The notes beneath the pieces are model-generated. The model worked only from the letters and a program-made list of their open reading frames with translations, searched no databases and was not told the DNA's origin. The translations under genes and the position numbers were made by a program. From positions 14,994,038 through 15,058,037 of the forward strand of contig OX328123.1 of NCBI GenBank assembly GCA_946811695.1: 64,000 nucleotides of DNA, given 5' to 3'. This DNA is from Gonocerus acuteangulatus (taxonomy: Eukaryota > Arthropoda > Insecta > Hemiptera > Coreidae). How positions within the stretch are numbered: position 1 is the stretch's first letter; the number at the start of each line of letters is the position of its first letter. Positions 21,054-32,062 of this stretch are shown piece by piece.

Positions 21054-21662
21054 GGGTCTGTTTGCCAAGAGCACATCCAGGTACTTCTCTAGTTACTTGC
21101 GAAGTATCTGTAGTAATTATAACAGTGGGTCAGCGCATGCGCATAACTCAATCGCATTTCTGTATGTTGTTGCTGGTAGTAATGTAACCTTCAACACTCA
21201 AGTCAATCAACTCGCAAAAATTAATATAATTCTATTAATTTTAGCGAGTTGGATTGACTAGAGTTTTAATATATTCTTGAGCGAGCGTAGTGACTGGAAA
21301 CGCATAGCAAGTATTCCCATAATGCCCCATGGAAATAAATATATTATATAAATATGTTGTAGAACCACCGGACAAAAAAAAAATCGGTGAGGAGGCCCCT
21401 AATCTTCACAATTACCATTGATTTTTATAATATTAACCTTTTTATTAATAAATATTACTTGCTGATTTGGGATATATCTTTGGGTTTATTTTGGACTATA
21501 TACACCGTCGTTTGGGTATTTAATTTCACCTTAGATAACCTTTGAAGTAGAAATAGAAAACCTCCACAGAACCTGCAAGCTAATCAGTAAGTAGCAAATT
21601 TACCGTTTAAAATCACGACAGATACTCCAAAAGTAACTGGATGTGCCCATCGCAAACAGACA
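21054..21662. mobile_element. Non-autonomous DNA element with imperfect inverted ends
   Basis: The left end GGTCTGTTTGCCAAGAGCAC plus ATCCAG and right end (CTGGATGTGCCCATCGCAAA-CAGACA) are inverted, with matches continuing about 50 bases (AGTATCTGT). Flanks share GGAATAG (21048-21054 and about 21666-21672), a possible target duplication. The interior 21430-21650 resembles 40150-40360 inside the Harbinger-like MITE region (TTTTTATTAATAAATATTAC and AAGCTAATCAGTAAG). Confidence 0.65.
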
Positions 21663-21682
21663 CACGGAATAGATGGAGTTAT

Positions 21683-21860
21683 TGGAGGCCTGATGGTTGT
21701 GAGTGTTAAGGCGTTAGCATCTCACATTCCGAGCCAAGAGTCCAGGGTTCGATTCTCACTATGCGGTGGTAGCCTAGAAAAGGGTGGTATCCTATAGATA
21801 ACCCGTCCTAAAATTCTTAGTTAATAATAATGGATGTTAAAATTTAAATAAATAGAAACA
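21683..21860 (+). mobile_element. tRNA-derived SINE (family 3), plus strand
   Basis: GGAGGCCTGATGGTTGTGAG at the head, B-box GGGTTCGATTCTCAC, then GGTGGTAGCCTAG and a tail TTAATAATAATGGATGTTAA, in the same order as 14345-14565 reversed. It lies directly before the family X copy at 21861. Confidence 0.8.
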
Positions 21861-22957
21861 GTTATTTAAAATGATTAAAATAGAAGCTGTTATTATTTTG
21901 GGTCCACATTTCTAGAAAGCATGAAGATTAGATAGTTAGCCGTCGAGGTGATAAGTAAAGATGGAATGGTTGGGATTCGGCTAAAGAAACCTCAATAAGA
22001 TTTTTGTTAAAAAATCTATATTTAGGACGTTTTGGCTACTCATTGGTAGCCTTCGTCAGCAATGAAAGTGCCGGGAGGCAGAGGAGGACCAAGGTTGACA
22101 GTTCCATGTTTACTTTCAAGAAAGGTCTTATTTACGATCTTACCTGGATGGGTCCCCGCCCTAGGAAGGACCCCGCTAGACAGTTGAAAAGCTATAACTT
22201 GGAAATCCATATCTCTAAGATTAAATTGTTTTTCTTATTTTTCTTAACCTGATTTATTATCAAATACATTATCCAACTATACGCAGTTAAAAAATAACAA
22301 GGAATAAAAACAGACAAAAAGAACAGTTCGAATAAGCGAAATCAATTACTTTAAAGTTTTAAGCACTTATTTCTCCGATTGACATCGTCTAATCAAAACT
22401 TTCATCACAACCTTTTTTGTAGAGCATTTAATAAGCTTTCTAATGGTATTCTTTCGTTTACCAAGATTCTCAACCTTTTTCAAGATATTAAGGAAAGTAT
22501 ACAAAGTTACCAAAACTTTTTATGTCTGTTAATAAAATATTTTATTCTAACCCTTCTTTAACTCCAAACGTAACACAAATTTCAACATATTAGTTTTAAT
22601 GAAAGTAGAACATGCAGAAAATGTTTCAACTGAATCCCATGATTCTAAGTACCCAAACCAAAAACGTTATTCAAAAACTATTTTTCCAATTTTCTCGAAA
22701 ACGGTTAAAGCTATCGCCTTGAAAATGGTTTCTCTCGTTTTCCTAGCCCAAGAAGCCAATAAAACGAGTACTTACAAGCTTATGAACTCAAAAACGTAAG
22801 CGTTACTATTTTTTTTGCGCGAATTTCGCTCCAAACGCCATCTTCCAGTGGACGGATTTTGCTGGTTAACGAAGTTGACCTTCCAAATTGGACGACCGAT
22901 TTTTGTACCAAATTTCATCAAAATCGGACCATTCGTCTTCTCCCTAGAGAGCGAACA

Positions 22958-23003
<46 letters not shown>

Positions 23004-23155
23004 AATTTGAACCACCGTTATTTTCTGTCTCTAGGGGTTCTGAAACGCAAAATTTTCTAGTCGGCACTTCTGGATTGCGTCATGAGATCAACCTTATAAG
23101 CGGGGTTCCTCCCTATGGGGGAGGGAGGAACCGCGCTAAAAGGTTCTAAAGCAAT
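21861..23155 (+). mobile_element. Family X copy A (with nested insertion)
   Basis: Collinear with 30850-32201 over most of its length: TTAAAATAGAAGCTGTTATT, TTACCTGGATGGGTC, GAATAAAAACAGACAAAAAG, TTCTCGAAAACGGTTAAAG, AACAGACATA-(TA)n, AATTTGAACCACCGTTATTT. It ends in the hairpin GGTTCCTCCCTATGGGGGAG-GGAGGAACC then GCGCTAA. About 200 bases at 21908-22105 are extra relative to copy B and contain GGTTGGGATTCGGCT, the end of another short element. After the copy, 23170-23300 mirrors 22280-22390 in inverse. No protein coding. Confidence 0.8.
22963..23000. repeat. (TA)n inside family X
   Basis: The TA run lies between GAGCGAACAGACA and CAAATTTGAACCACCG, the same position as in the other family X copies. 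Confidence 0.95.
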
Positions 23156-25750
23156 ATTCGATGGGGCAACGTCAATCAGAGATATAAGTGCTTAAAACTT
23201 AAAAAGTGTTAGTTTTGTTGTTTTGAAAGGGTTTTTCTCTTTGTTTATCTCACTTTTTAATTGGTTGTTTCTTGTTTTAAATTGCATTTATTAGTAAAAT
23301 TAGTGTAGTAGTAAAATGAGCTAAGAAACGGTGGAAGGTATTGGTAATAAGTTTGGAGTGGCTGTGGTAATCAAGATGGCAGTGGCTAATCATGATGACG
23401 TAGTTTGTTTTGAATTCTCCTGTCTATATAACCTTCCTCATAGCCTCCAACTGAAGTTATCGTTATTTCTTATTTTAAAGAATGATTTAACCCACGTCAG
23501 AATGGAATTTTATTCGCCATGAAGCACATATTTACAGTTGATTATAACAGTAAAACGAATTTGCTAGTAAAACAAGATACTTTAAATGACAACGCATTAT
23601 TGGTTGTTTAGAATAGAGCCTTCTCAGCAGTAGCCAAAGAGTAAGTACGTTTTCAGTACATAATTGTATTGACTTATACTGATTAAGAATTATCCGCTTC
23701 TGTGTAAGTTGGCTACTGTCAGTTTCCTGTGATTTGTGATGCTAATCTATTCCATTTCTTCGAGATGTACGTAACCGCGCTAAGATGACGCAGTTCCTGC
23801 GAGTCGGACTTTTTTAATTAACAATGATTGTTAAAAATTATTGTCATTAATTATTGATATTCACTAAATAACATCAACGTTTTTTTTCTTAGAATGACTA
23901 AATGTAAAAAAAAATATGACACCACATAGGAAACATACAGGCGTTCCTATGCTCGCATTTATTTCTTCGAATAAAAGGACCTGTAACAATGTATACATTA
24001 TGCAATTTCTCCAGCGGTATAGGAATGCATAAATATATTTAACAAATCATTATTAACATTTCATTGCACATTTTTAACCCGGTTATAGGATTTATTTTTT
24101 TATCCATCGGCTTGGAAAAATTTTGAAACTACCTTCGAACTATTCAAAAATATATATAAGAGCTAATTATACACTATTTTGTTTTTGGCGAGTCTTCTTT
24201 TTGAGTGATAGAAATAAAAATCTAATTTTTTTTTCACTTCTTCTGAGATAGGTTAAATATATTGATGTTCAATCATTTATAAATCATTAAGAGTTTCAAT
24301 TGTAAACATTCCGAATCACACAAGATGAAAACACGCTAAGAGAGATTTTTTCAATAAATCACGCAGGGATCGAAAATAATTGTTAACTTTTATTTTAAAA
24401 AACTTTTTTTCACTTTTATTTTCATTTTGAAAAAGTAAAAATTATAAAATAATTTTTTTTAATTGTTATTTTTCAACTTAAAAAAATAAAAGTAATTGTT
24501 GTTAAAATACGAAATAAGAAATAGTTTAAAGTTATAAATTAAAGCTACTAATGTTTATTTTTTGTTTTGTATCTCCTAAAACAAAAACATTCTTCCCAGT
24601 ATTCCAGGTATTGTAAACCAATGAAACCCTAAAATTCTTGATTAAAATACTTAAAACTTTTATTTCACATTGAAAAAAAAATAAAAGTATGACTAATTTT
24701 AGAAGTTCCTAAAGAACTTTCACTCTTCAAATTTATAAATAATTTTTTTTAACTGTTATTTTTTAACACAGTTAATTTCAACTTTTTCGATAAAAAAAAT
24801 AACTCTTTCGATCCTTGGTATCACGATCACTTCTTGAAACAAATAGAGCAAACCTTTTACCGAAAGCCAACTTTTTTTCCCAGCTGTGATAAGCATTGAA
24901 AATTCAGGTTCAAAAATTCAGGCCACTGAGTTTTCTTTCCCTAAAAATTAGAGCAGTATTTGAAATTCCGCCTCCTAAAAGCCTTTTGATCTCGTGACCC
25001 CGCGGGTGAGCGGGGGTGGGTGAAAGTGTGAGTCGTGTCTCTGGACATTTCCCTTTCTTAACTAACACTTAAATCCCGTGACGAGAAAGCCACGTGAGCT
25101 GGAGAAATTTGAAACGTAGAAAGTTCTCTTTTGTATTTGGATTTACAAGCAGACTACTTTCTGAGGTCATGAACTATACGGAAGAACGAAAGGTTATCTC
25201 TAAATAGGAAGATCCAAGAGAATTGTCACATTCAAATTCAATAGCTTCATATGTATCTTAATGAAATTTATTTTTATAATTGTTTTTTATTTTTTTTTGT
25301 ATTTTTTAGTGACCCAAAACTTTTGCGACGGTCTCCTTATTTTTTTATGACTTTGAAAATCAGTCTCACAAGGGAACATTCCCAGTCGCACGTTTAAGGG
25401 TGAAACCCCTCTTCCAATGTGAACCTCAAATATTCTAAGAAGGGATATATACAGCGATGAGGTCACCGATTTGGTCCATTTTTTCCTGGTGATTCTACAT
25501 CGAAAAATTGTCCAAGCGTTCCGTCCAATGCGCCTTAGACGCTAAGAAATAAAATAAAATACGTCGAAAATCCTTTATTTTACTCTTTTGGAGTTTATAA
25601 AATGATATCGACATGATTCTTTCACCATTTCGTTTGTTTTACAGAGTAGATGAAAGAACAAATAGAATCGTATAACAATAATTTATATTTCGTCAAATAA
25701 ATTCAAACATATGTAAGTAAACTTGCATTATACATTTTTTTAAACCAAAA
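23156..25750. other. Unassigned, very AT-rich DNA
   Basis: No gene. 23690-23815 holds the inverted start block of family X (ATGACGCAGTTCCTGCGAGT). 24360-24800 is dominated by A- and T-runs with TTTTATTTT and its inverse, able to form many weak stems. 25000-25180 is less AT-rich but has no motif I recognise. Confidence 0.45.
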
Positions 25751-25752
25751 AT

Positions 25753-25949
25753 AGTAGCAGATTTAAAATCAGCACCCCAAGAAACTCTAATGTGGTAAAT
25801 ATCATCGAAATCAGAAAATAATACTTTTTTTCGTCCAATACCTAGATATACCGGAGACACTTCTAGAGAGGAAAAAAGTATTATTTTTTATTTTTGATGA
25901 TATTTACCTGATTAGAGTTTCTTGGGGTGCTGATTTTAAATCTGCTATT
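25753..25949. repeat. Inverted repeat with arms of about 77 bp
   Basis: The left arm (TAGCAGATTTAAAATCAGCA, CCCCAAGAAACTCTAAT and on to about 25830) mirrors the right arm at about 25871-25949 with few mismatches, around a 40-base centre. The SINE relic begins at the outer edge of the right arm. Confidence 0.85.
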
Positions 25950-26146
25950 ATGCTTGGATTCATAAGCGGGAGATGGCGGGTTCGATTCCCAACCTCCGGC
26001 AGGAATTTTATCATCCCACGCCTCGCTGGTAAAATTCCTCGCTGCACCCTGGATGTCGGTGCTAATGACCCAGATGTAGATGCACCGTAATAAAAAAAAA
26101 AAAAAAAAAAAAAATGAAAAAAAAAAAAAAAAAAAAAAAAAAATTA
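25950..26146 (+). mobile_element. tRNA-derived SINE (family 2), 5'-truncated, long A tail
   Basis: Starts in the anticodon region (CTTGGATTCATAAGCGGGAG), has B-box GGGTTCGATTCCCAACC, the body CAGGAATTTTATCATCCCAC, and ends in an A tail from about 26091 to 26144 broken by one TG. It matches 28462-28680. Confidence 0.9.
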
Positions 26147-26465
26147 TGAAGACGCTGTTTAAATCGCTGTGTAAATAAAGCGTTTCATTTAATATTAAAA
26201 AAAAACCTAATTTTTTTACCCCTTTAAAAGTGTCCAGGTATTACGATCTGCGCTCTCATTGATTCTTGCTCACGTGATTTTGTACAGCTGTCCCGGTTTA
26301 AATGGCAGCCTGAATAAAACACTCATTTAATATCAAAATAAGAACAATTTAGTTATTTTTTACATGTTATCCCTCTTATAAGTCTCTACCTTATTTATTA
26401 TTCATTTTAAAATTGTCCTAATTTTACATTAAAGATAGTTGGTTTCTGAATAAAACTCTATTATT
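26147..26465. other. Unassigned DNA, no gene
   Basis: Nothing recognised. Confidence 0.4.
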
Positions 26466-26960
26466 GGGAAATATTTTTTTGCACCTTTCCCCTATGCGCA
26501 GTACCTGGTGTTCCACGTTAAGTCTAGCCAACACGTATTTACCTTCTTATGTACCCATGAGGATACATTATAGCAAAATTTCAAGGTACATAAAACACTT
26601 AATGAAACATGCGGTTACCGGCACTTGGACTATATTCGGAGAGCTGGTATCGCACATTTCATGAAATGTTTTATACACCTTGAAATTTTGCTATAGTGAG
26701 TCTCTAGGGTGGATAAGAAGGTAAGTATCTGTTGGCTAGACTTACCGCCCGTGTGTTGCCTACTAAATAAAACCCCTTTCTTGGGCCAACCATATTTTTT
26801 TGCACTTATCCCCTATGCGCAGTACCTGGTGTTCCACGGTAAGTCTAGCCAACACATACTTACCTTCTTATCTACCCTAGAGATCCACTATAGCAAAATT
26901 TCAAGGTGTATACAGAACATTTCATGAAACGTGCGTTACCAGCTCTGCGAATATAAGATA
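26466..26960. repeat. Three-copy fold-back repeat (plus, minus, plus)
   Basis: Copy 1 (26470-26620, plus) reads CTATGCGCAGTACCTGGTGT, then AGTCTAGCCAACACGTA and TATAGCAAAATTTCAAGGTA. Copy 2 (about 26655-26755) is the inverse of the same blocks. Copy 3 (26793-26950, plus) repeats copy 1 with few changes. No transposase. Confidence 0.85.
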
Positions 26961-27905
26961 AAATGATCCTGAAAGACGGATTGATGACCTTTGAAAATAT
27001 ATTGACTATTGGAAACGCTTTTTGAGGTTCATGAATATGGATTCCTTTTTTATCCAAGGCCTACTATCCATTGAGAATGATAACAATGCAAAATAGGACA
27101 ATGATATCATAATTGGGAGAGAGGCTGTACTCTCAGATACCACAGACGATCCCAAGATAAGCCGACTTTCGCCTTCCTCTCGTCTAATTTGCATAGGCTG
27201 TGTTCTGGGTCACTCCACACTTTCCTATGTCGCTTGCCTTCAGAACTTCAATAATATTCTACAATGGATAAAAATCTTTTAAGGAAATTATATTCTCATA
27301 AGAATTTTATTTCTTCTCTCGTATTGCCAAAAAATATTTTATCAACAGATATGACCACTTTTAGACTTATAAAGCTTTCTGAAATTCCGATGACATTGAT
27401 AGATTGGCGTCATTATTGCATTATGGAAGAGAATTAAAATTTTAGTTTAGATTTTACAAAATAATCTTTAAAGCACGAAAATATATTGTCAAATCTAAAC
27501 TAATGTCTTTGTAACCTCTTAAATTAAAATCAATCATTATAGTTATTTATTTATGTATAACTTCCTGCTCCACATCAAGGGAGATCTCCTCAAACGAATA
27601 ATAAAGGAAAAAAAAAAAGGAAAGAAAGAAAAAAAAAAGGGAGACTAAATAATAAAGATATATAATATTGATTGATTTTAAGAGCTCGCGAACATACCGA
27701 CTTGCTCTTTTTTAATGTTGGCGGTAGAATCTAATCTCATCTAATTAAGAAATTCAAACATTCAGGGTTTTGTCGAAATTTAGATAGCTCTTGCTTGAAA
27801 GTTTAAAAAATTGTTATGCATCCAAGTAATTCCTTTTTTTAAAGTTTCAGGACTGTGTCCATTACTACACTTCACGTTAAGTCATACATGTTTTAATAAA
27901 TTCTG
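26961..27905. other. Unassigned AT-rich DNA, no gene
   Basis: Short A/G-rich tract at 27600-27645. Minus-strand frames of about 60 codons have no motif. Confidence 0.4.
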
Positions 27906-27910
27906 TTGTG

Positions 27911-28450
27911 CTAAATGAAATTGTAAATATTTGAGTCTTTAAGGTGAGTGAGTATTGTGTTTAAGTATGGACTGTCATCTGTTAAAAGTTCGTTCATGTC
28001 ATGCGGTAGATTTAGTCTGTCTCGTTCTTTGCAATCAGTCAGTATGTGCTTTATAGTCAAGTTTGCGTTGCATATGGCGCAAACTGGTCTGTCTTGTCTT
28101 GTCATTAAATAGCGATGTGTCAGCAACGAATGTCCGATACGTAATCTTGTAATGACTACCTCTTCTCTTCGGGTTGATCTGTTGCTTGATGGCCAAACAC
28201 TTACCGTTTTCTTCATTTGTTGTTTTGTGTTTCAGCCCAAACTTTTTGCCATTCAAGGTGTAAATATGTTTACATGTAAGTCTTGTAGTGTCAGTTCTTC
28301 TACGTCTATTATACATTTTTCTGTTGCTTGTTTAGCGTATTTGTCGGCTTCTGTGTTTCCTGGGATATCCATGTGTCCGGGTATCCACAGAAGAACAACT
28401 TTTATGCCGTAAGTTTGTAGTTCTTGTATTTGTTGAAAAATCTCTGTCAT
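27911..28450 (-). pseudogene. LINE ORF2 3' part: RNase H end and Cys-His tail
   Basis: One minus-strand frame carries VLLWIPGHMDIPGNTEADKY (RNase H, with catalytic-site His and Asp), then after two TGA codons (28253-28255 and about 28232) continues in the same frame with REEVVITRLRIGHSLLTHRY and CAICNANLTIKHILTDC (CX2CX7HX4C), ending near YLNTILTHLKDSNIYNFI. This is the order in I/R1-like LINEs. The RNase H frame also continues beyond the SINE at 28462-28680: about 28693-28745 reads RLLYYILSLVNIYETHTLM. The SINE therefore split an already or later decayed ORF2. Confidence 0.9.
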
Positions 28451-28461
28451 TAGAGTGTGTG

Positions 28462-28625
28462 AGGGGTCTCCCGTGGTCTAATGGCTAGCGCCTTGGATTC
28501 ATAAGCGAGAGATGGTGGGTTCGATTCCCAACCTCCGGCAGGAATTTTATCATCCCATGGCTCGCTGGTAAAATTCCTCGCTGCACCCTGGATGTCGGCG
28601 CTAATGACCTAGATGTAGATGCGCC

Positions 28626-28680
<55 letters not shown>
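28462..28680 (+). mobile_element. tRNA-derived SINE (family 2), full copy with target duplication
   Basis: The head is GGGGTCTCCCGTGGTCTAAT with A-box TGGTCTAATGGCTAGCG and B-box GGGTTCGATTCCCAACC, then a body of about 95 bases and an A tail (28629-28680). It is flanked by the 12-base direct repeat TTAGAGTGTGTG (28450-28461 and 28681-28692). That is a classic LINE-type insertion, here into the RNase H part of the LINE. Confidence 0.95.
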
Positions 28681-28682
<2 letters not shown>

Positions 28683-28749
28683 AGAGTGTGTGTCTCATAT
28701 ATGTTGACGAGGGAGAGTATATAATAAAGTAATCGTTTTTGAATCAATT

Positions 28750-29330
28750 GTTTGTGTTCTGAAAATTAAATAAAATCCGATGATAGGAGATAAAATAAAG
28801 CTATAATTATAATAATAATCGATCTAATAAAATGGTGTCCAGCCGTTAAAAAATAAATAAATAAACGAATAAATAAATTGTAATAAATAAGAAATTAATA
28901 AAATAAAATATGCGTTGAACGGTAATGTGTTTGTCGTCAATTGTACCCAAACGATAATGAAAGAAATAGCTTGTCTTAATATTACTGGATTATTTTGCTT
29001 TAAAGTGTTAGCAATTAGAATGGAATACTCATCTCTGTGAAGGATGCAATCATTTCCTGAATCCTTGAAATAACTATGCTTGTACTAATGGCGCCAAGCA
29101 TTTATTCCAAAGTGCGAAAATAACCTAAAGGGTAAAGAGCAAAACATCCTATGTATAGACAATTTTTATTATCACCAAAATGTTCAGGATAAAAAGGATT
29201 TTCATGTAATGTTCGGACCAAGACAAGATGTATTGACAACTCAAAATCCTGAACAGCCCAAAGAAATTTTGTGTCTATGTTTTCGTTTTTTAAATAATAT
29301 GTATGGTTTTTTAAAACATTTTTTTAAGGG
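28750..29330. other. Unassigned AT-rich DNA, no gene
   Basis: Nothing recognised. Confidence 0.4.
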
Positions 29331-29582
29331 ATGGTTGGGATTCGGCTAGGCAAAAAAACGTCAGATCTTGAGGCAAAAATCTATATTGGACGTTTCGGCT
29401 GCACCAACCTTTTCCTTTTTTATACAAATCAAAAACAAAAATTGGTTCTTAATTTATTGTTAGAAAGTTCTAAAAGGTTTCTTACTGTTTCATTATTCTC
29501 GTTTGTAATTATATGCATTTATGTTTTTTTTTTTTTTTTTGCAGATAATACGTTTTTCTTCTCCTAGCCGAATCCCAACCAT
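29331..29582. mobile_element. Short inverted-repeat element (MITE-like)
   Basis: Begins ATGGTTGGGATTCGGCTAGG and ends with its exact inverse at 29563-29582. It contains TTGGACGTTTCGGCTGCACC near the left side and a T-run near the right. Single ends of the same family occur at 6700-6809, 21967 and 36320. No clear target duplication. Confidence 0.8.
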
Positions 29583-30021
29583 TTATTGACTACGTGTCAC
29601 TTCAACGGCTTACTATTTTCATCTAATTTTTATTTTTGTGAAATTCATTCAAATTTCACAAGCCTAAACGGCTTCCAATATCTACTATATTGTAACATAT
29701 TAGAATCACATAATAATTTTCCTCGAAATTAAAAATCAATAAAGTTTATACTCTAAAAATGCATTATTTGATATTTCATTAATCTTACTATGAGTTATTT
29801 TTGCTTTATCGGTTCTGGAATTTCACAAAATATCATGTCTGCAATAAGAGAATATATCCAAACCTACTATGAATTATTGATATATTGAAGTCGTCTGGTG
29901 CATTAATTACGTTTCTTTTCTTATTTTCGGGGTGGGGGGAGATCTAAGAAGCTCTTGAATACATGAATTCTGTTTTTCAAGGACCCTCTATACCTACACC
30001 ATTGAGGACAGAATAGTTTAA
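29583..30021. other. Unassigned AT-rich DNA, no gene
   Basis: Nothing recognised. Confidence 0.4.
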
Positions 30022-30320
30022 CTTTCATAGTATCTATACAATGAATAAAACTATTTTTAGTTTACTAGGTTTTTGATGGTATATTTGAGAAAAACTATGA
30101 TTAAGAACCAATGAAAATGCCACGCTTGTAACTATCGTGAATCATGAAAATATATCAATAAATTATTTTATCTTTCATAGTATCTATACAATGTATAAAA
30201 CTATTTTTAGTTTACTAGGTTTTTGATGGTATATTTGAGAAACTATCATTGAGAAATAATGAAAATGCCACGCTTGTAACTATCGTGAATCATGAAAATA
30301 TATCAATAAATTATTTTCTC
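30022..30320. repeat. Tandem duplication, 150-bp unit
   Basis: Two copies beginning CTTTCATAGTATCTATACAA at 30022 and 30172, about 95 percent alike by eye, each ending ATATATCAATAAATTATTTT. Recent. Confidence 0.9.
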
Positions 30321-30782
30321 ATTCACTGATTCCCTAATGAAATCTTTGAGAAGAGAGCTCTTTGAAGACGAGAGCTTTGTGTTTTGTAGTTATGAATATT
30401 CATTTTAAAGCAATTTTTATTCTTGTTTATTTATGATATTGTATATGATTTTTAGTTAAAAGCTAGATACATTTTTATTATTAATGATCAAATAAATTGA
30501 ATAATATTTTTGTTGACATTTTGTTTTGGGGTATCAGAGAAGAATCATCCGCCAACAGATGATACCGTTTGTTGCTGGAGAAATTGGGTCTATTAGAATG
30601 TAAATATTAAGTGTTCATAAATAAAATTAAAATAAACAAAATAAAGAGCGATATGTAAACAACACTTATATACATTAAAGTAAACAAATATGTACAAATG
30701 TGCAGAAGAATGGTTAGACATGGTGAATAGGTAACGACCAGAGAGAGTCCCGTAGACAATTGAGTAAGAATGTAACTACATA
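30321..30782. other. Unassigned DNA, no gene
   Basis: Nothing recognised. Confidence 0.4.
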
Positions 30783-31536
30783 TTTAAAAAGTCCGACTCG
30801 CAGGAACTGCATCATCTTAGCGCGGTTCCGTTCTTATCCCTAGTCTAATTTGGAAAGATTAAAATAGAATCAGTTATTATTTTGGTTCCACCATTGTTGA
30901 AAGGTCTTGATTAATGATCTTACCTGGATGGGTCGGCCAACCGCAGAAAGGCCCGCGCTAGTTACAAGGTCTCGGAATCTCTCTTTTGGAAATCTATATT
31001 TCTAACAATAAATTGTTTTTCTTATTTTACTTAATCTGTTTTATTGTCAAATACATTATCTAACTATAAGCAATTAAAAAATAACAAGGAATAAAAACAG
31101 ACAAAAAGAACCGTTCGAATAAACGAAATCAATTACTTTAAAGTTTTAAGTTTTATTTCTCCGATTGACATCGCCTAATCAAAACTTTCTTCAGAACCTT
31201 TTTTGTAGAGAATTTAGTAAGCTTTCGAATCGTATCCTTCCGCTTCCCAAGGTTCTCAACCGTTTTCGATTTATTAACGAAAGTATACAAAGTTACCAAA
31301 ACTTTTCATGTCTGTTAATCAAATATTTTATTCTAACCCTTCCTTATTTCCAAACGTAACCAAAATTTCAACATATTAGTTTTCATGAAATTCGAACATC
31401 CAGAAAATGTTTCAACTGAATCCCATGATTCTAAGTTCCCGAACCAAAAAGGTTATTCAACAAATATTTTTCCAATTGTCTCAAAAACGGTTAAAGCTAT
31501 CGCCTTAAAAATGGGTTCATTCGTTTTCTTGTGCCA

Positions 31537-31622
31537 AGAATCCTATAAAACGAGTACTTGCAACTTGCAAGTACTCGTTTTATAGGATTCTTCATATGCT
31601 TGCAAGTTGCAAGCATATGAAG
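31537..31622. repeat. Two back-to-back perfect palindromes in family X
   Basis: 31537-31591 is a 27-bp-arm palindrome around C31564 (AGAATCCTATAAAACGAGTA and its inverse). 31590-31622 is a 16-bp-arm palindrome around G31606 (CTTCATATGCTTGCAA and its inverse). Other family X copies have this block only once, as AAAACGAGTACTT-CAAGC. Confidence 0.95.
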
Positions 31623-31682
31623 TAAGCGCAACAATTTTTTTCGCGCGAATTTCGCTCCAAAAACCATGTTCCGGTGGCCGGA

Positions 31683-31683
31683 T

Positions 31684-31740
<57 letters not shown>
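31683..31740. repeat. (CT)n-(TA)n microsatellite
   Basis: About 12 CT units followed by about 16 TA units, at the left edge of the headless SINE. Confidence 0.95.
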
Positions 31741-31744
<4 letters not shown>

Positions 31745-31997
31745 TTATCTTCTAGTGTCTTCAATCATGGGTTGAATTCGGCCTCCCTGACCGTCCCTAG
31801 GCCAACCCAGCCTTTAATAAATTTATCAATGGGTACCTTGGTTGCTAATGACTCTAGAAGTCGAAGCAGCCAAGGGGAAAATCAGGCTGCCGGAGCATAG
31901 TACTGACCACACTATCTCCCTAGTGTGCCGTATGGTCATGAATCAGATACCTCTATAGTATCTGCCCCTCAGGGCCCTCACGGCCTGTTACGGGACT

Positions 31998-32000
<3 letters not shown>
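31741..32000 (+). mobile_element. SINE family 1 body without tRNA head
   Basis: Collinear with 5855-6115 (CGGCCTCCCTGACCGTCCCT, AGTCGAAGCAGCCAAGGGGA, CATAGTACTGACCACACTAT) with scattered changes. It lies between two TA tracts inside family X copy B. Confidence 0.9.
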
Positions 32001-32058
<58 letters not shown>

Positions 32059-32062
32059 TATA
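32001..32062. repeat. (TA)n microsatellite
   Basis: TA run with one CACA interruption. Its right side joins AAATTTGAGCCACCG of family X. Confidence 0.95.

Noticed and set aside
22815..23149. Plus frames of 81 and 96 codons with runs of Ile-Tyr
   Set aside because: Ile-Tyr runs come from (TA)n tracts inside family X. The same applies to frames at 1332, 1433, 10655, 19013, 31607, 31925, 36093, 36098, 42814, 45336, 45367, 47937 and 47970.
23100..23150. Rho-independent-type terminator
   Set aside because: The strong stem is the end hairpin of a repeat family in a eukaryotic genome, and no T-run or upstream gene accompanies it.
28035..28316. 93-codon minus frame and the 86-codon plus frame at 28152-28412
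   Set aside because: Shadows of the LINE ORF2 relic, whose true frame shows the RNase H and Cys-His motifs.
28462..28535. Functional tRNA gene
   Set aside because: It is the head of a SINE with an A tail and a target duplication; the same head is present at 42700 (minus) and, in part, at 25950.
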